Part shown: positions 40,366 to 51,241 of the stretch, piece by piece | How positions within the stretch are numbered: position 1 is the stretch's first letter | How the letters are laid out: the number at the start of each line of letters is the position of its first letter | Assembly (NCBI GenBank): GCA_016742215.1 | Contig: JACVCC010000001.1 | Coordinates: 310,001-374,000, forward strand | DNA: 64,000 bases | Source: Brevundimonas sp. | GTDB taxonomy: Bacteria > Pseudomonadota > Alphaproteobacteria > Caulobacterales > Caulobacteraceae | Direction: 5' to 3' | Translations under genes and position numbers: made by a program | Notes under the pieces: model-generated | The model's database searches: none | Seen by the model: only the letters and a program-made list of their open reading frames with translations | Told to the model about the DNA's origin: nothing

Positions 40366-41475
40366 ATGTTTTATTTGCTGTATCTCTATTACGCGGACGT
40401 CGCGCAGGACTACCCCCTGCTCAATCTCGTCCAGTACCAGACCGTCCGCGTCGCCCTCGCCATGGCCACGGCCATGATCGTCGCGGTGGCCATGGGCAGC
40501 CGGTTCATCGCCTGGATGCGGGTCAAGCAAGGCAAGGGCCAGCCGATCCGCGAGGACGGCCCGGTCACCCACCTGTCCAAGGTCGGCACCCCGACCATGG
40601 GCGGCCTGATGATCCTCGCCGGCATCGCGGTGGCGGTGCTGCTGTGGGGCGATCTGACCAACCCCTACATCTGGATCGTCTCGTTCGTGACCGCCGCCTT
40701 CGGCGTGCTCGGCTTCATCGATGACTACGCCAAGGTGACGAAGCAGACCTCGGCCGGTTTGACCTCGAAACAGAAGCTTCTGGCCCAGACCGTGGTCGCC
40801 ATCATCGCCGGCGTCATGACGGTGCTCTGGATGACCCAGTCGCCGACCTCGCCCAACCTCGAGACCTCGATCGCCTTCCCGTTCTTCAAGGCCGTGCTGC
40901 TGAATGTCGGCTGGTTCTACGTCGCCTTCGCCGCCTTCACGATCATCGGCTTCTCGAACGCAGTGAACCTGACGGACGGCCTCGACGGTCTGGCCATCGT
41001 GCCGGTGATGATGGCCTCGGCCGCCTTCGGCATCATCGCCTATCTGGTCGGCAACTACATCTTCTCCAACTACCTCGGCGTCCACCATGTCCCGGGCGCG
41101 GGCGAGCTGGCGGTGTTCACCGCGGCCATTATCGGTGGCGGTACGGGCTTCCTCTGGTACAATGCTCCGCCGGCCAAGATCTTCATGGGCGACACGGGTT
41201 CGCTGGCCCTCGGCGGCGCGCTGGGCGCCATCGCCGTCGCGACCAAGCACGAGCTGGTGCTGGGCATCGTCGGCGGCCTGTTCGTCGCCGAAGCCGCCTC
41301 GGTCATGATCCAGGTCGCCTACTTCAAGGCCACCAAGAAGCGCATCTTCCTGATGGCGCCGATCCACCACCATTTCGAGAAGATGGGCTGGCCGGAATCG
41401 ACCGTCGTGATCCGCTTCTGGATCGTCTCGGCCATGCTGGCTCTGGCCGGCCTCGCCACGCTGAAACTGCGCTAG
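40366..41475 (+). CDS. mraY: Phospho-N-acetylmuramoyl-pentapeptide transferase
   Basis: [43 protein letters not shown]. Confidence 0.98.
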   Translation: MFYLLYLYYADVAQDYPLLNLVQYQTVRVALAMATAMIVAVAMGSRFIAWMRVKQGKGQPIREDGPVTHLSKVGTPTMGGLMILAGIAVAVLLWGDLTNPYIWIVSFVTAAFGVLGFIDDYAKVTKQTSAGLTSKQKLLAQTVVAIIAGVMTVLWMTQSPTSPNLETSIAFPFFKAVLLNVGWFYVAFAAFTIIGFSNAVNLTDGLDGLAIVPVMMASAAFGIIAYLVGNYIFSNYLGVHHVPGAGELAVFTAAIIGGGTGFLWYNAPPAKIFMGDTGSLALGGALGAIAVATKHELVLGIVGGLFVAEAASVMIQVAYFKATKKRIFLMAPIHHHFEKMGWPESTVVIRFWIVSAMLALAGLATLKLR

Positions 41476-41479
41476 AGCC

Positions 41480-42853
41480 ATGATCCCGGTCCCCGGCTTC
41501 GAAGGGCGGAGGATCGCGGTCTTCGGCCTCGGCAGGTCGGGACTGACGGCCGCGCGCGCCCTCAAGGCCGGCGGCGCCCTGCCGGTGCTGTGGGACGACA
41601 GTGTCTCCAGCCGGATGCAGGCCGAGGCCGAAGGCTTCGCCGTCGAGGACCTGACCACCGCCGACTGGTCCGGCTTCGCGGCTCTGGTCCTGTCGCCCGG
41701 CGCGCCCCTGACCCATCCCAAGCCGCACTGGACGGTGGAGAAGGCGAAGGCCGCCGGCATCGAGGTCATCGGCGACATCGAACTGTTCGCCCGTGGGCTG
41801 GAAGCCCTGCCGGCCGACCAGCGTCCCCGCGTCGTCGCCATCACCGGCACCAACGGCAAGTCGACGACCACGGCCCTGATTGGCTGGGTGCTGAAACAGG
41901 CCGGTCTGACCGTCCACGTCGGCGGCAACATCGGCATTGGCGTGCTGGCCCTGCCGGCCCCGACGCCTGAGGCCGTCTATGTGATTGAGGTCTCCAGCTA
42001 CCAGCTCGACCTGACCACCCGCTTCGCGCCGGATGTCGCCATCCTGACCAACATCTCGCCGGACCATCTGGATCGTCACGGTGGGATGGAGGGCTATGTC
42101 GCCGCCAAGGCGCGGATCTTCACCCACGCCGAAGTGCAACTGGTGGGGACGGACGAAAGCTGGGGCCGGAAGATTTTCGGCAGCCTGTCGAACGCGACCC
42201 CGATCTCGACAACGGAGTCCGCTTCACCGACCGGTGGCGTCTTCGCCCGTGCCGGTTGGATTGAGGCCAACGGCGAGACCGTCGACCTGACTGCCGCCCG
42301 CTCGCTGCCGGGTCGCCACAACGCCCAGAACGCCGCCTTCGCCTGGGCGACCGCCCGCGCGCTCGGCATGCCTCACGAGATCGCTGCACAGGGCCTGCTC
42401 ACCTTCCCCGGCCTCGCCCACCGCATGGAGACCGTCGGCCAGCTCGGCCGCGTCCGTTTCGTCAACGACTCCAAGGCCACCAACGCCGACGCCGCCAGGC
42501 AGGCGCTGCTGTCCTATGACCGCAGCTTCTGGATCGCCGGCGGGCGGGCCAAGGCGGGCGGGATCGACGATCTGCACGACCTCTATCCCCGGGTCGTCGA
42601 GGCCTTCCTCATCGGCGAGGCCGCCGGCCCCTTCGCTGCGGCGCTGGGCGAGACGCCCCATCGCCTCAGCGGCGACATGCAGACCGCGGTGAAGGCCGCG
42701 TACGAGGCCGCGGCCGCCACGGGACGCGACGAGGTGGTGCTGCTCAGTCCCGCCGCTGCCAGCTTCGACCAATATCCGGACTTTGAGGCGAGGGGAGAGG
42801 CCTTCCGCGCCGCCGTCCTCGCCCTCGGCGCAACAATTGCGAGCGCGTCATGA
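41480..42853 (+). CDS. murD: UDP-N-acetylmuramoylalanine--D-glutamate ligase
   Basis: GLGRSGLTAARAL, ITGTNGKSTTTALI, NISPDHLDRHGGMEGYVAAK. Confidence 0.96.
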   Translation: MIPVPGFEGRRIAVFGLGRSGLTAARALKAGGALPVLWDDSVSSRMQAEAEGFAVEDLTTADWSGFAALVLSPGAPLTHPKPHWTVEKAKAAGIEVIGDIELFARGLEALPADQRPRVVAITGTNGKSTTTALIGWVLKQAGLTVHVGGNIGIGVLALPAPTPEAVYVIEVSSYQLDLTTRFAPDVAILTNISPDHLDRHGGMEGYVAAKARIFTHAEVQLVGTDESWGRKIFGSLSNATPISTTESASPTGGVFARAGWIEANGETVDLTAARSLPGRHNAQNAAFAWATARALGMPHEIAAQGLLTFPGLAHRMETVGQLGRVRFVNDSKATNADAARQALLSYDRSFWIAGGRAKAGGIDDLHDLYPRVVEAFLIGEAAGPFAAALGETPHRLSGDMQTAVKAAYEAAAATGRDEVVLLSPAAASFDQYPDFEARGEAFRAAVLALGATIASAS

Positions 42854-44028
42854 CGCACAGCTATACGCCCGCCTTCTCCCGCAACGACCAGAGCCCGCTG
42901 GCCAAGTGGTTCTGGACCATCGACCGCGGCCTGCTCGCGGCCGCCCTGACCCTGATGGGCCTCGGCGTCGCGCTCAGCTTCGCCTCGTCGCCGGCCGCCA
43001 TCCTCGCCGACCAGTCGATCAGCGATCCCTTCCACTATTCGTGGCGGATGATGGTCTGGGCCTCGGGCGGTCTGGTGCTGATGCTGACGACCTCGCTGCT
43101 GTCGCCCCGCGGTGTGCGCCGCATCGCCGTGCTCGGGCTCCTGGGCGCCATCGTCGTCATGGCCGCCCTGCCGTTCATCGGCAATGAGGTGAAGGGCGCC
43201 GCGCGCTGGATCAACCTTGGGCCGTTCAGCCTCCAGCCGTCCGAGTTCGCCAAGCCCAGCCTGATCGTCTTCGCCGCCTGGATGTTCTCCGAGGCGCAGA
43301 AGGGGCAGGGCGTGCCCGGCGTCAGCATCGCCTTCGGCGCCTGGGCCCTGACGATCGGCCTGCTGCTGATCCAGCCGGACATCGGCCAGACCCTGCTGAT
43401 CACCACCACTTTCATGGCCGTCTTCTTCATGGCCGGGGTGCCGCTGAAGTGGGTCATGGCGCTGGGCGCGGCCGGCGCGGCGGGCGTCGTGGGCCTGTAC
43501 TTCGCCTTCAGCCACATGCGCGATCGCCTCAGCCGCTTCTTCTCGCCAGAGACCACCGACACCCACCAGATCGACCGCGCCTCCGAGGCCATCCGCGCGG
43601 GCGGACTGGTCGGCCGCGGCGTCGGCGAGGGCGTGATGAAGCGTCACGTGCCCGACCTCCATACCGACTTCATCTATTCGGTCGGCGCCGAGGAGTTCGG
43701 CCTGGTCCTGTCCCTGACCATGATCGGCCTGTACGCCTTCATCGTCCTGCGCGGCATGCGCAAGGCGATGAAGCTGAACGACAGCTTCGAGCAGACCGCC
43801 GCCGCCGGCCTGTTCATGCTGGTCGGTCTGCAGGCCTGCATCAATGTGGCCGTGAACCTGAACCTGATCCCGACCAAGGGCATGACCCTGCCGTTCATCA
43901 GCTACGGCGGCTCCTCCATGATGGCGATGGGCCTCACCATGGGCTTCGCGCTCGCCCTGACCCGCCGTCGTCCGGGGGCTTACGAGCCTGGGGCGTCGCT
44001 GGCGGATCGGCGGAGGATTCTTCCCTGA
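42850..44028 (+). CDS. ftsW: Peptidoglycan glycosyltransferase FtsW
   Basis: SEDS family; LQPSEFAKPSLI, HTDFIYSVGAEEFG, TLPFISYGGSSMMA. Confidence 0.95.
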   Translation: MTHSYTPAFSRNDQSPLAKWFWTIDRGLLAAALTLMGLGVALSFASSPAAILADQSISDPFHYSWRMMVWASGGLVLMLTTSLLSPRGVRRIAVLGLLGAIVVMAALPFIGNEVKGAARWINLGPFSLQPSEFAKPSLIVFAAWMFSEAQKGQGVPGVSIAFGAWALTIGLLLIQPDIGQTLLITTTFMAVFFMAGVPLKWVMALGAAGAAGVVGLYFAFSHMRDRLSRFFSPETTDTHQIDRASEAIRAGGLVGRGVGEGVMKRHVPDLHTDFIYSVGAEEFGLVLSLTMIGLYAFIVLRGMRKAMKLNDSFEQTAAAGLFMLVGLQACINVAVNLNLIPTKGMTLPFISYGGSSMMAMGLTMGFALALTRRRPGAYEPGASLADRRRILP

Positions 44029-44297
44029 GCGGGTCGGTCCGGGACGGTCTCATCGCAATCGTTCACCGTGTCATCGAGGGCGGCGAAGTCGAGTATTCGG
44101 AACTGCTTGCGATAACAGCTGAGCCGATGACGCTTCCGACTGCCGAGCGTGAGGCTTGGTTCGGTCTGAGTTACTGGGCGGATGACGCCGACATCAGAAG
44201 CAAGGATCCGGCTTACGCGCCGATGCGGCTGGAGCAGCTTTCCAGACACTTACAGCAGTTGCTGACGCAGGCTACACAGCCCGGATTGTCGAGTTGA
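44025..44297 (+). CDS. Small hypothetical protein (about 90 aa) between ftsW and murG, probable CTG start
   Basis: Open frame LSGSVRDGLIAIVHRVIEGGEVEYSELLAITAEPMTLPTAEREAWFGLSYWADDADIRSKDPAYAPMRLEQLSRHLQQLLTQATQPGLSS; GGAGG at 44012-44016; no nearby ATG/GTG/TTG. Confidence 0.5.
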   Translation: MSGSVRDGLIAIVHRVIEGGEVEYSELLAITAEPMTLPTAEREAWFGLSYWADDADIRSKDPAYAPMRLEQLSRHLQQLLTQATQPGLSS

Positions 44298-44304
44298 GGA
44301 TGCG

Positions 44305-45390
44305 ATGAACAAGGTTTGCGTGGTCGCCGCCGGGGGCACCGGCGGGCACATGTTCCCCGCCGAGGCCCTGTCTCGCGAACTGGCCGCGCGCGGCTGGCGG
44401 ATCGTGCTGGCGACCGATCGGCGCGGCGAGGCCTACGCCCACAACTTCCCGGCCGAGGAGCGGCTGGCGCTGGATGCCGCCACCGGCCGCGGTCCGATCG
44501 GCATGGCCAAGGCGGGCGTCGCCATCCTCAAGGGCGTGGTGCAGGCTCGCTCGGCCCTGAAGCGGCTGGACCCCTCGGTCGTCGTCGGCTTCGGCGGCTA
44601 CCCGTCCGCGCCCGCCCTGCTGGCCGCTCTCAGTCAGAAGCGGCCGACCCTGCTTCACGAACAGAACGCCGTGCTGGGCCGCACCAACCGCTGGCTGGCG
44701 CCCTACGTCGGCCAGATCGCCTCGTCCTTCCCTAACCTGCAAAAGGTGCCGCAAGGCATGGGCGCGCGCGTCAGCCTGATCGGCAATCCTGTGCGACCGG
44801 ACATCCGCGCCCTGTTCGACCGCCCGTTCGTCGCCCCCATCGACACCGGCCCGATCCACGTCCTTGTCACCGGCGGCAGCCAGGGCGCCCGCATTCTGTC
44901 CGAGGCCGTGCCCCAGGCGCTCGCCGCCCTGCCGGAACCGCTGAAGGCCCGCCTGAAGGTGCAGCAGCAGTCCCGCCCCGAAACCCTCGAGGCCGCCCGT
45001 CAGATCTATCTGGAGGCCGGCATCGACGCCGAGGTCGCGCCCTTCTTCCGCGACATGGCGCAGCGGCTGTCGCAGGCGCATCTGGTCATCGGCCGCGCCG
45101 GCGCCTCGACCTGTTCGGAACTGGCCGTCACCGGCGTGCCGTCCCTGCTGATCCCGCTCGGCATCGCCATGGACGACCACCAGCGCTTCAACGCCGCCAG
45201 CCTCGCCGACGCCGACGGCGCCGAAGTGATGCTGGAAGGCGCCGTCACGGTCGAGACCCTGACCACGGCCCTGAACGGCCTGCTGTCTGACCCCGCCCGC
45301 CTCGCCGCCATGAGCGCCGGCGCCCGCTCCGCCGCCCTGCCGGACGCCACCCAACGCCTCGCCGACATGGTCGAGGCTGCGGCGCGCTGA
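44305..45390 (+). CDS. murG: UDP-N-acetylglucosamine--N-acetylmuramyl-(pentapeptide) pyrophosphoryl-undecaprenol N-acetylglucosamine transferase
   Basis: AGGTGGHMFPAEAL, GFGGYPSAPALLAA, VTGGSQGARI, GRAGASTCSELAVTGVPSLLIP. Confidence 0.96.
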   Translation: MNKVCVVAAGGTGGHMFPAEALSRELAARGWRIVLATDRRGEAYAHNFPAEERLALDAATGRGPIGMAKAGVAILKGVVQARSALKRLDPSVVVGFGGYPSAPALLAALSQKRPTLLHEQNAVLGRTNRWLAPYVGQIASSFPNLQKVPQGMGARVSLIGNPVRPDIRALFDRPFVAPIDTGPIHVLVTGGSQGARILSEAVPQALAALPEPLKARLKVQQQSRPETLEAARQIYLEAGIDAEVAPFFRDMAQRLSQAHLVIGRAGASTCSELAVTGVPSLLIPLGIAMDDHQRFNAASLADADGAEVMLEGAVTVETLTTALNGLLSDPARLAAMSAGARSAALPDATQRLADMVEAAAR

Positions 45391-45446
45391 CCCGCCAGAG
45401 AGCGCGACCGGGACCCCGACAGGCCGACTCGCGTTAGAGCTTGGCC

Positions 45447-46589
45447 ATGCCGAGCTTCGTCACCGATCTGACCCGCGAGGTCTTCCGCCTCTGGCGCGAG
45501 TTCTACTGGCTGCCCGAATGGGTGGTCATCAGCGTCATCGTCGCCGTTTGCGTGGTGATCGGCTGGGCGGCCAACCAGATCGTCTTCGCCCTGCTGCAAT
45601 TCATCGTGCGCAAGCGGGACCTGTTCTGGCGCGGCCTTGTCGGCCGGGCGCGGCTGAAGGTTCGGGTCGCGGTGATGATCGCGGCGCTGGCCTTTGCGGT
45701 CACCATCTCGCCGCTGGACCCCGAGCCGTCGCTGGCGATCCGGCAGGCTCTGCTGTTCCTCTTCATCCTGACGCTGGGCTGGATGGCCATCGGCGCCAGC
45801 GACATGTGGGCCGTCGTCTATCTGCGCCGCTTCAACATGGCGGCCGAGGACAATCTGGTCGCCCGCAAGCATGTGACGCAGGCGCGGATCCTCCAACGCG
45901 TGTCAGCCCTGCTGATCGGCATCGTCACGCTCGGTCTGGCCCTGATGACCATCGGCGCCGTGCGTCAGTGGGGGATGAGCCTGCTGGCCTCGGCCGGCGT
46001 GGTCGGCATCATCGCCGGTCTGGCGCTGCAGCCCCTGCTGACCAACATGATCGCGGGCATCCAGATCGCCACCGACCAGCCCATCCGGCTGGACGACGCC
46101 GTCATCGTCGAGGGCGAGTGGGGGCAGATCGAGGAGATCACCTCCACCTATGTCGTGGTGAAGCTCTGGGACTGGCGGCGCATGATCCTGCCGCTCAGCT
46201 ACTTCATCTCGAAGCCCTTCCAGAACTGGACCCGTGAGACGGCCCGGCTGATCGGCACGGCCTTCCTCTACGTCGACTACGAGGCCCCGATCGACCGCCT
46301 GCGGGCCGAGCTCGAGCGCATCTGCAAGGAAAGCCCGCTGTGGGACGGCGACGTGGTCAACCTGCAGGTCACCGACATTAGCGACCGCACGGCCCAAATC
46401 CGCTGCCTGGCCAGCGCCCGCAACGCGCCGACCGCCTTCGACCTGCGCTGCGAGATCCGCGAGAAAATGCTGGCCTTCATGCGCGACCAGTGCCCCGAGG
46501 CCCTGCCGAGGCAGCGTCAGCTGAACGCCGGGCTGTCACACCCGGCCGACGGCCTGATCACTCAGCCAGCGCAGCCCGACCGGCCCTGA
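45447..46589 (+). CDS. MscS-family mechanosensitive ion channel
   Basis: Multi-TM then ASAGVVGIIAGLALQPLLTNMIAGIQIATDQPIRLDDAVIVEGEWGQIEEITSTYVVVKLWDWRRMILPLSYF. Confidence 0.93.
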   Translation: MPSFVTDLTREVFRLWREFYWLPEWVVISVIVAVCVVIGWAANQIVFALLQFIVRKRDLFWRGLVGRARLKVRVAVMIAALAFAVTISPLDPEPSLAIRQALLFLFILTLGWMAIGASDMWAVVYLRRFNMAAEDNLVARKHVTQARILQRVSALLIGIVTLGLALMTIGAVRQWGMSLLASAGVVGIIAGLALQPLLTNMIAGIQIATDQPIRLDDAVIVEGEWGQIEEITSTYVVVKLWDWRRMILPLSYFISKPFQNWTRETARLIGTAFLYVDYEAPIDRLRAELERICKESPLWDGDVVNLQVTDISDRTAQIRCLASARNAPTAFDLRCEIREKMLAFMRDQCPEALPRQRQLNAGLSHPADGLITQPAQPDRP

Positions 46590-47019
46590 CGGCGGCCTCC
46601 AGCGTCGTGTGCCCATCGCGCTGAATCGCCGGCGACTGGCAGGCCAGCTCCAGGAGCTCCGCTGCGTCGCCGCCCTCTGCAGCCTCGTATGCCGGCGCGT
46701 CGTCCGAAATCGCAGGTCCCTCAGCGCCGCCCGCCTTGACCGCCGCAAAATCCAGTCGATCCACGGTCCGGGCGTCGCAGTCGAAACGCCACCATGACCA
46801 GCCGCCCCAATAGGCCTGTCCCGCCACTTCAAAGTCAGCTTCGGCAACCTGGAATGCCCGCATGCGGAGCCCGTCCCAGTGCGCCTCGGCAGAGCTCAGA
46901 TCAGCGAACACCGCGAACCGCCCCACCCCCGTGAGCACCAGTTGATGGGGCCCTTCATCCTGCGTCGCCGTTGGAGAGGAGAGCAGACCGGCCAGCGATA
47001 CAGCGAGCAACGTTTTCAT
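46558..47019 (-). CDS. Hypothetical secreted protein
   Basis: Signal-like MKTLLAVSLAGLLSSPTA; Trp-rich GQAYWGGWSWWRFDCDARTVD; 32-bp 3' overlap with convergent mscS. Confidence 0.6.
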   Translation of the reverse strand: MKTLLAVSLAGLLSSPTATQDEGPHQLVLTGVGRFAVFADLSSAEAHWDGLRMRAFQVAEADFEVAGQAYWGGWSWWRFDCDARTVDRLDFAAVKAGGAEGPAISDDAPAYEAAEGGDAAELLELACQSPAIQRDGHTTLEAAVRAGRAALAE

Positions 47020-47067
47020 GTCCCCATCGTAACCGGCCGTTGACCGCCGTTCGAGTAGGCTTGCGTC

Positions 47068-47781
47068 ATGACGCGCTTCATGACCCTCGATTTCGCCGAT
47101 GGCGACCGCGCTGCCCTGCTGGCCGAGGTCGCGGACATGGCGCGCAGGCCCTACGGCTATGTCGTCACGCCCAATGTGGATCACGTCATCAAGCTGATGG
47201 ACGGCCGGGTGGCTGAGGACGTCTATCGCGGCGCCGCCCTGATGATCTGCGACAGCCGCATCCTCGCTCATCTGGCCCGCCTGCGCGGAAAGCGCCTGTC
47301 GGTCTACCCGGGCTCGGACATGACAGCCGACCTGCTGGCGTCGGGCCACGACCTGACCTTCGGCGTCTTCGGCCCCGACCGCGCGGCCTTTGACGATCTG
47401 GTCGCCCGCTATCCGGGTCGGCGCTTCACATATATCGAGGCCCCGATGCTGACGCCCGGCTCTCCCGAATGGGACGCCACGGTGAAGGCCGCCTGCAAGG
47501 CTGACTGGGATGTGCTGCTGACCTGCGTTTCCTTCCCCAAACAGGAACGCTTCGCCCACGCCCTGCGCGCCTCCGGCCGCCCCTTCGGCGTCGCCCTGTG
47601 CGTCGGCGCCTCCATCGACTTCCTCACCGGCCGCCAGCACCGTGCGCCCAAGGTCTTCCAGCAACTCTCGCTGGAATGGCTCCACCGCCTGCTCAGCCAG
47701 CCGAAACGCATGTTCCGCCGCTATGTGATCGAAGGGCCGGCGATCTTCGGCTGGTTCGTGAAGACGGAAGTGCTGCGGTAG
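47068..47781 (+). CDS. WecG/TagA/CpsF family glycosyltransferase
   Basis: VVTPNVDHVIKLM, FPKQERFA, GVALCVGASIDFLTGRQHRAPKVFQQLSLEWLHRLLSQPKRMFRRY. Confidence 0.9.
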   Translation: MTRFMTLDFADGDRAALLAEVADMARRPYGYVVTPNVDHVIKLMDGRVAEDVYRGAALMICDSRILAHLARLRGKRLSVYPGSDMTADLLASGHDLTFGVFGPDRAAFDDLVARYPGRRFTYIEAPMLTPGSPEWDATVKAACKADWDVLLTCVSFPKQERFAHALRASGRPFGVALCVGASIDFLTGRQHRAPKVFQQLSLEWLHRLLSQPKRMFRRYVIEGPAIFGWFVKTEVLR

Positions 47782-47790
47782 TCGGCGGAC

Positions 47791-50700
47791 TCAAGCCACC
47801 AGCGTTTCCGCCTGGCTCAGGTCCACGCTCACCAGCTGGCTGACGCCGCGTTCGGGCATGGTGACGCCATACAGGCGGTCCATCCGGCTCATGGTCACCG
47901 GGTTGTGGGTGATGACGATGAAGCGGGTGTCGGTGCGATTGCGCATCTCGTCCAGCATGCGGCAGTAGCGGTCGACGTTGGCGTCATCCAGCGGCGCGTC
48001 CACCTCGTCCAGCACGCAGACCGGCGCCGGGTTGGCGAGGAAGACGGCGAAGATCAGGGCCGCCGCCGTCAGGGCCTGCTCGCCGCCGGACATCAGGCTC
48101 ATGACCGACAGGCGCTTGCCGGGCGGACAGGCGAAGATTTCCAGCCCGGCCTCAAGCGGATCGTCGCTCTCGACCAGCTTCAGCTCGGCCTGGCCGCCGC
48201 CGAACAGGGCCTCGAACAGGGTGCGGAAATTTTCGTTGATGATGTCGAAGGCGGCGATCAGCCGCTCGCGCCCCTCGGCGTTCAGCTCGTCGATGCCGTC
48301 GCGCAGCTTGGCGATGGCGCTGGTCAGGTCCGACCGCTCGACCTTCATCGTCTGCAGGCGGTCGCCGTATTCGTTCGCCTCTTCCTCGGCCAGCAGATTC
48401 ACCGCGCCCAGCATCTCGCGCTCGCGCTCCAGACCCATGAGCAGGCTCTCGGCGCCGGCCGCATCCGGCGGGCGGGCGATGGCGTCGTCCATCAGTTTCT
48501 GGCCCAGCTCCTCGGGCGACATCTGCGCCGTCTCGCGGACCATGTTGGTCGCGTCCAGCAGGCGTTCGGCGGCGGCCTCCTCGCGGGCGGCCAGACCGGC
48601 GCGGGCTTCGCGGGCCTGAGACGCGGCGCTTTCGGCCGCGCGCGCGGCGCGGTCGGCCTCGCCGGCCTGCCCCTCGGCGACCGACAGGGCGTCGGCGGCG
48701 GCCTTGCGGCGGGTCTCGGCCACGGTCAGCGCATCCAGCAGGGTCGAACGCTGGGCCGCCAGCTGTTCCGGCGCCTCCTCCGACGCCTTCAGCCGTGCGG
48801 CCGTCTTCTCGGCATCCTTCTCCAGCGCGCCCACGCGGGCTCTGGCGTCCTTCGCCCGGCCGGCCCAGCCGTCCTTCTCGCGCGCCAGACCCTCGACGCG
48901 GGATTGCCGGCCGGCGACCTCCCGGGCCTCGGCGTCACGCTCGACACGGGCCGTCGCCGACGCGCCGCGCGCCGCATCCGCAGCCGTGCGAGCGGCCGTC
49001 AGTTCGTCGCGTAGTGCGGCCAGAGTTTCGGACGGGGCCTCGGTCCCCTGCGCCTCCGCCAGCGCCGCTTCGGCCGCTTCGACCTCGCCGGTCAGGCGGG
49101 TCAGGGTTTCGTCCAGCGCCTGCGCCCGCGCCTCCTTGCGCGCCTGCTCGCGGCCCAGTGCCTCGACACGGTCGCGGGCGGCGGTCACGGCCTTGTCCAG
49201 CGCGAACGGCGCGGCGCGAGCGGTCTTCACCGCCTCCTCGGCCGCGCGGAAGGCGTCGGTGGCGGACTTCAGGGCGGCCTGCGCCGCTTCCAGCGCCGGC
49301 TTGCCCTCGTCGATCTCAGCTTCCAGTTCGGACAGGCGGGTGCGTTGGGCCAGCCGCACGGCGGCCGGACGCGGGGCCTCGGCGCGCTGTACAAAGCCGT
49401 CCCAGCGCCACAGGTCGCCGTCGGTGGTCACCAGACGCGCGCCGACCGGCAGGGTCTTGGCAAGAGCCGCGATCTCGCCCTTGGGCGCGACGCCGCACAG
49501 GGCGAGACGGGCCTTCAGCTGGTCCGGCGCCGAGACGTGGTCCGCCAGCGGTTCGACCCCCTTGGGCCAGGACGGGGAGGGGGCGTCCGCCCCTGCCCAG
49601 TGCGCCGCTGCCCGGGCGTCCAGAGCCGCATCCAGATCGTCGCCCAGAGCCGCCGCCAGCGCGGCCTCATAGCCTTTGTCGGCATGAACCTTGTCCAGCG
49701 CCGGCGGATGCTCGCGTTTGCCCTGCACCAGTAGCTGCGCGAGGCCGCGGGCCTCGGTCTGCAGGCGGCCAAGCCGGTCCTCCGCCGCACGGGCGGCCTG
49801 ACGCGCCTCCTGTTCGGCGCGGGCCCTGTCACCCCGGTCGGTCTCGGCGACCTCGACGGCGGCGCGGGCGGTCGCCAGTTCGGCCTGGGCGGCCTCCAGC
49901 GCCGTGCGCGCCGCCTCGATCTCGGGCGTCTCCAGCGGACCCAGCGCCTCGCGCTCCCGCCTGGCCGTGGCCAGCTGGGCCTGCGCGCGTTCGACTCGCG
50001 CCTCGGCGTCCCGCTTGCGGGCGTTCTCCGCCGAGACGCGCGCCTCGACGGCGGCCACGGCGCCTGCCACCCGCTCGACCTCGGCGTCGGCCGCCTTGCG
50101 GGCGTCCTCGGCGGCGGTCAGGGCGGCGTCCAGTTGCGGCCCGCGCGAGGGCGCCGCGGCGATCTCGGCGGTCAGGGTCTCGAAGGCCTCGGTCAGGCGC
50201 GCCAGTTCGCTCTCGGCGTCGCCGGCCATGCCGGTCTCGCGATCGATGTCGGCGGCGATGCGCTGGCCGTCGGCCTTCAGCCGGTCGACCTCGGCCCGCG
50301 CCTGCTGCTCGGCCATGTCCAGCCGGTCGCGCTCCAGTGAGGCCCGGTGCAGCAGGGCGCCGGCGACTGCGTCTTCCTCGCGCGCGGGCTTGAGGGCTTC
50401 CTGCGCATTCAGCGCCGCCGTCTGCGCCCGCCCCGAGGCCGTGGTCGTCTCCAGCACCGCGCGGTCGGCCTCGGCCAGTTCGGCCTTCGCTGTTTCCGCC
50501 GCCATGCGCGCGTCGTTCCAGCGCACATAGACCAGCGAGGCCTGGAGGGCCCGGATCTCTGCCGAGATCTTCTTGTACTTCTCCGCCTGCCGCGCCTCGC
50601 GCTTCAGCCGGGCCAGGGTGGTCTCGAGTTCGCGCCCGATGTCGTCGAGGCGCTCAAGATTGGTCTCGGCCGCCTTCAGCCTCAGCTCGGCCTCGTGCCG

Positions 50701-51228
50701 CCGGGTGTGCAGGCCCGCGACACCGCCGGCCTCTTCCAGAATGCGGCGGCGGTTCTGCGGCTTGGCGGCGATCAGTTCGCTGATCTGGCCCTGCCGGACA
50801 AGGGCGGGGGAGTTGGCGCCGGTCGAGGCGTCGGCGAACAGCAGCTGCACGTCGCGCGCCCGGACCTCCTTGCCGTTGATCCGGTAGGTCGAGCCCTGAC
50901 CCCGGTCGATCCGGCGGCTGACCTCGATCACGGCGCTGTCGGTGAACGGCTGGGGAGCGCGACGCTGGGCGTTGTCGATCGTCAGCAGGACTTCGGCGTG
51001 GCTACGCGGCGGGCGGTTGGCGGCGCCGGCAAAGATGACGTCGTCCATGCCCTGGCCGCGCATGGCCTTGGCGGAGTTGGCGCCCATGACCCAGCGCAGG
51101 CTCTCCAGCACGTTCGACTTGCCGCAGCCGTTCGGCCCCACGATCCCGGTCAGGCCCGGCTCGATGTGGAACTCCGACGGATCGACGAAGGACTTGAAGC
51201 CGACGAGCCTGAGCCGCTGGAACTGCAC
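47791..51228 (-). CDS. smc: Chromosome segregation protein SMC
   Basis: [42 protein letters not shown] Walker A; coiled coils; [41 protein letters not shown] signature/Walker B. Confidence 0.97.
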   Translation of the reverse strand: MQFQRLRLVGFKSFVDPSEFHIEPGLTGIVGPNGCGKSNVLESLRWVMGANSAKAMRGQGMDDVIFAGAANRPPRSHAEVLLTIDNAQRRAPQPFTDSAVIEVSRRIDRGQGSTYRINGKEVRARDVQLLFADASTGANSPALVRQGQISELIAAKPQNRRRILEEAGGVAGLHTRRHEAELRLKAAETNLERLDDIGRELETTLARLKREARQAEKYKKISAEIRALQASLVYVRWNDARMAAETAKAELAEADRAVLETTTASGRAQTAALNAQEALKPAREEDAVAGALLHRASLERDRLDMAEQQARAEVDRLKADGQRIAADIDRETGMAGDAESELARLTEAFETLTAEIAAAPSRGPQLDAALTAAEDARKAADAEVERVAGAVAAVEARVSAENARKRDAEARVERAQAQLATARREREALGPLETPEIEAARTALEAAQAELATARAAVEVAETDRGDRARAEQEARQAARAAEDRLGRLQTEARGLAQLLVQGKREHPPALDKVHADKGYEAALAAALGDDLDAALDARAAAHWAGADAPSPSWPKGVEPLADHVSAPDQLKARLALCGVAPKGEIAALAKTLPVGARLVTTDGDLWRWDGFVQRAEAPRPAAVRLAQRTRLSELEAEIDEGKPALEAAQAALKSATDAFRAAEEAVKTARAAPFALDKAVTAARDRVEALGREQARKEARAQALDETLTRLTGEVEAAEAALAEAQGTEAPSETLAALRDELTAARTAADAARGASATARVERDAEAREVAGRQSRVEGLAREKDGWAGRAKDARARVGALEKDAEKTAARLKASEEAPEQLAAQRSTLLDALTVAETRRKAAADALSVAEGQAGEADRAARAAESAASQAREARAGLAAREEAAAERLLDATNMVRETAQMSPEELGQKLMDDAIARPPDAAGAESLLMGLEREREMLGAVNLLAEEEANEYGDRLQTMKVERSDLTSAIAKLRDGIDELNAEGRERLIAAFDIINENFRTLFEALFGGGQAELKLVESDDPLEAGLEIFACPPGKRLSVMSLMSGGEQALTAAALIFAVFLANPAPVCVLDEVDAPLDDANVDRYCRMLDEMRNRTDTRFIVITHNPVTMSRMDRLYGVTMPERGVSQLVSVDLSQAETLVA

Positions 51229-51241
51229 CGGGGCGGCGCCT

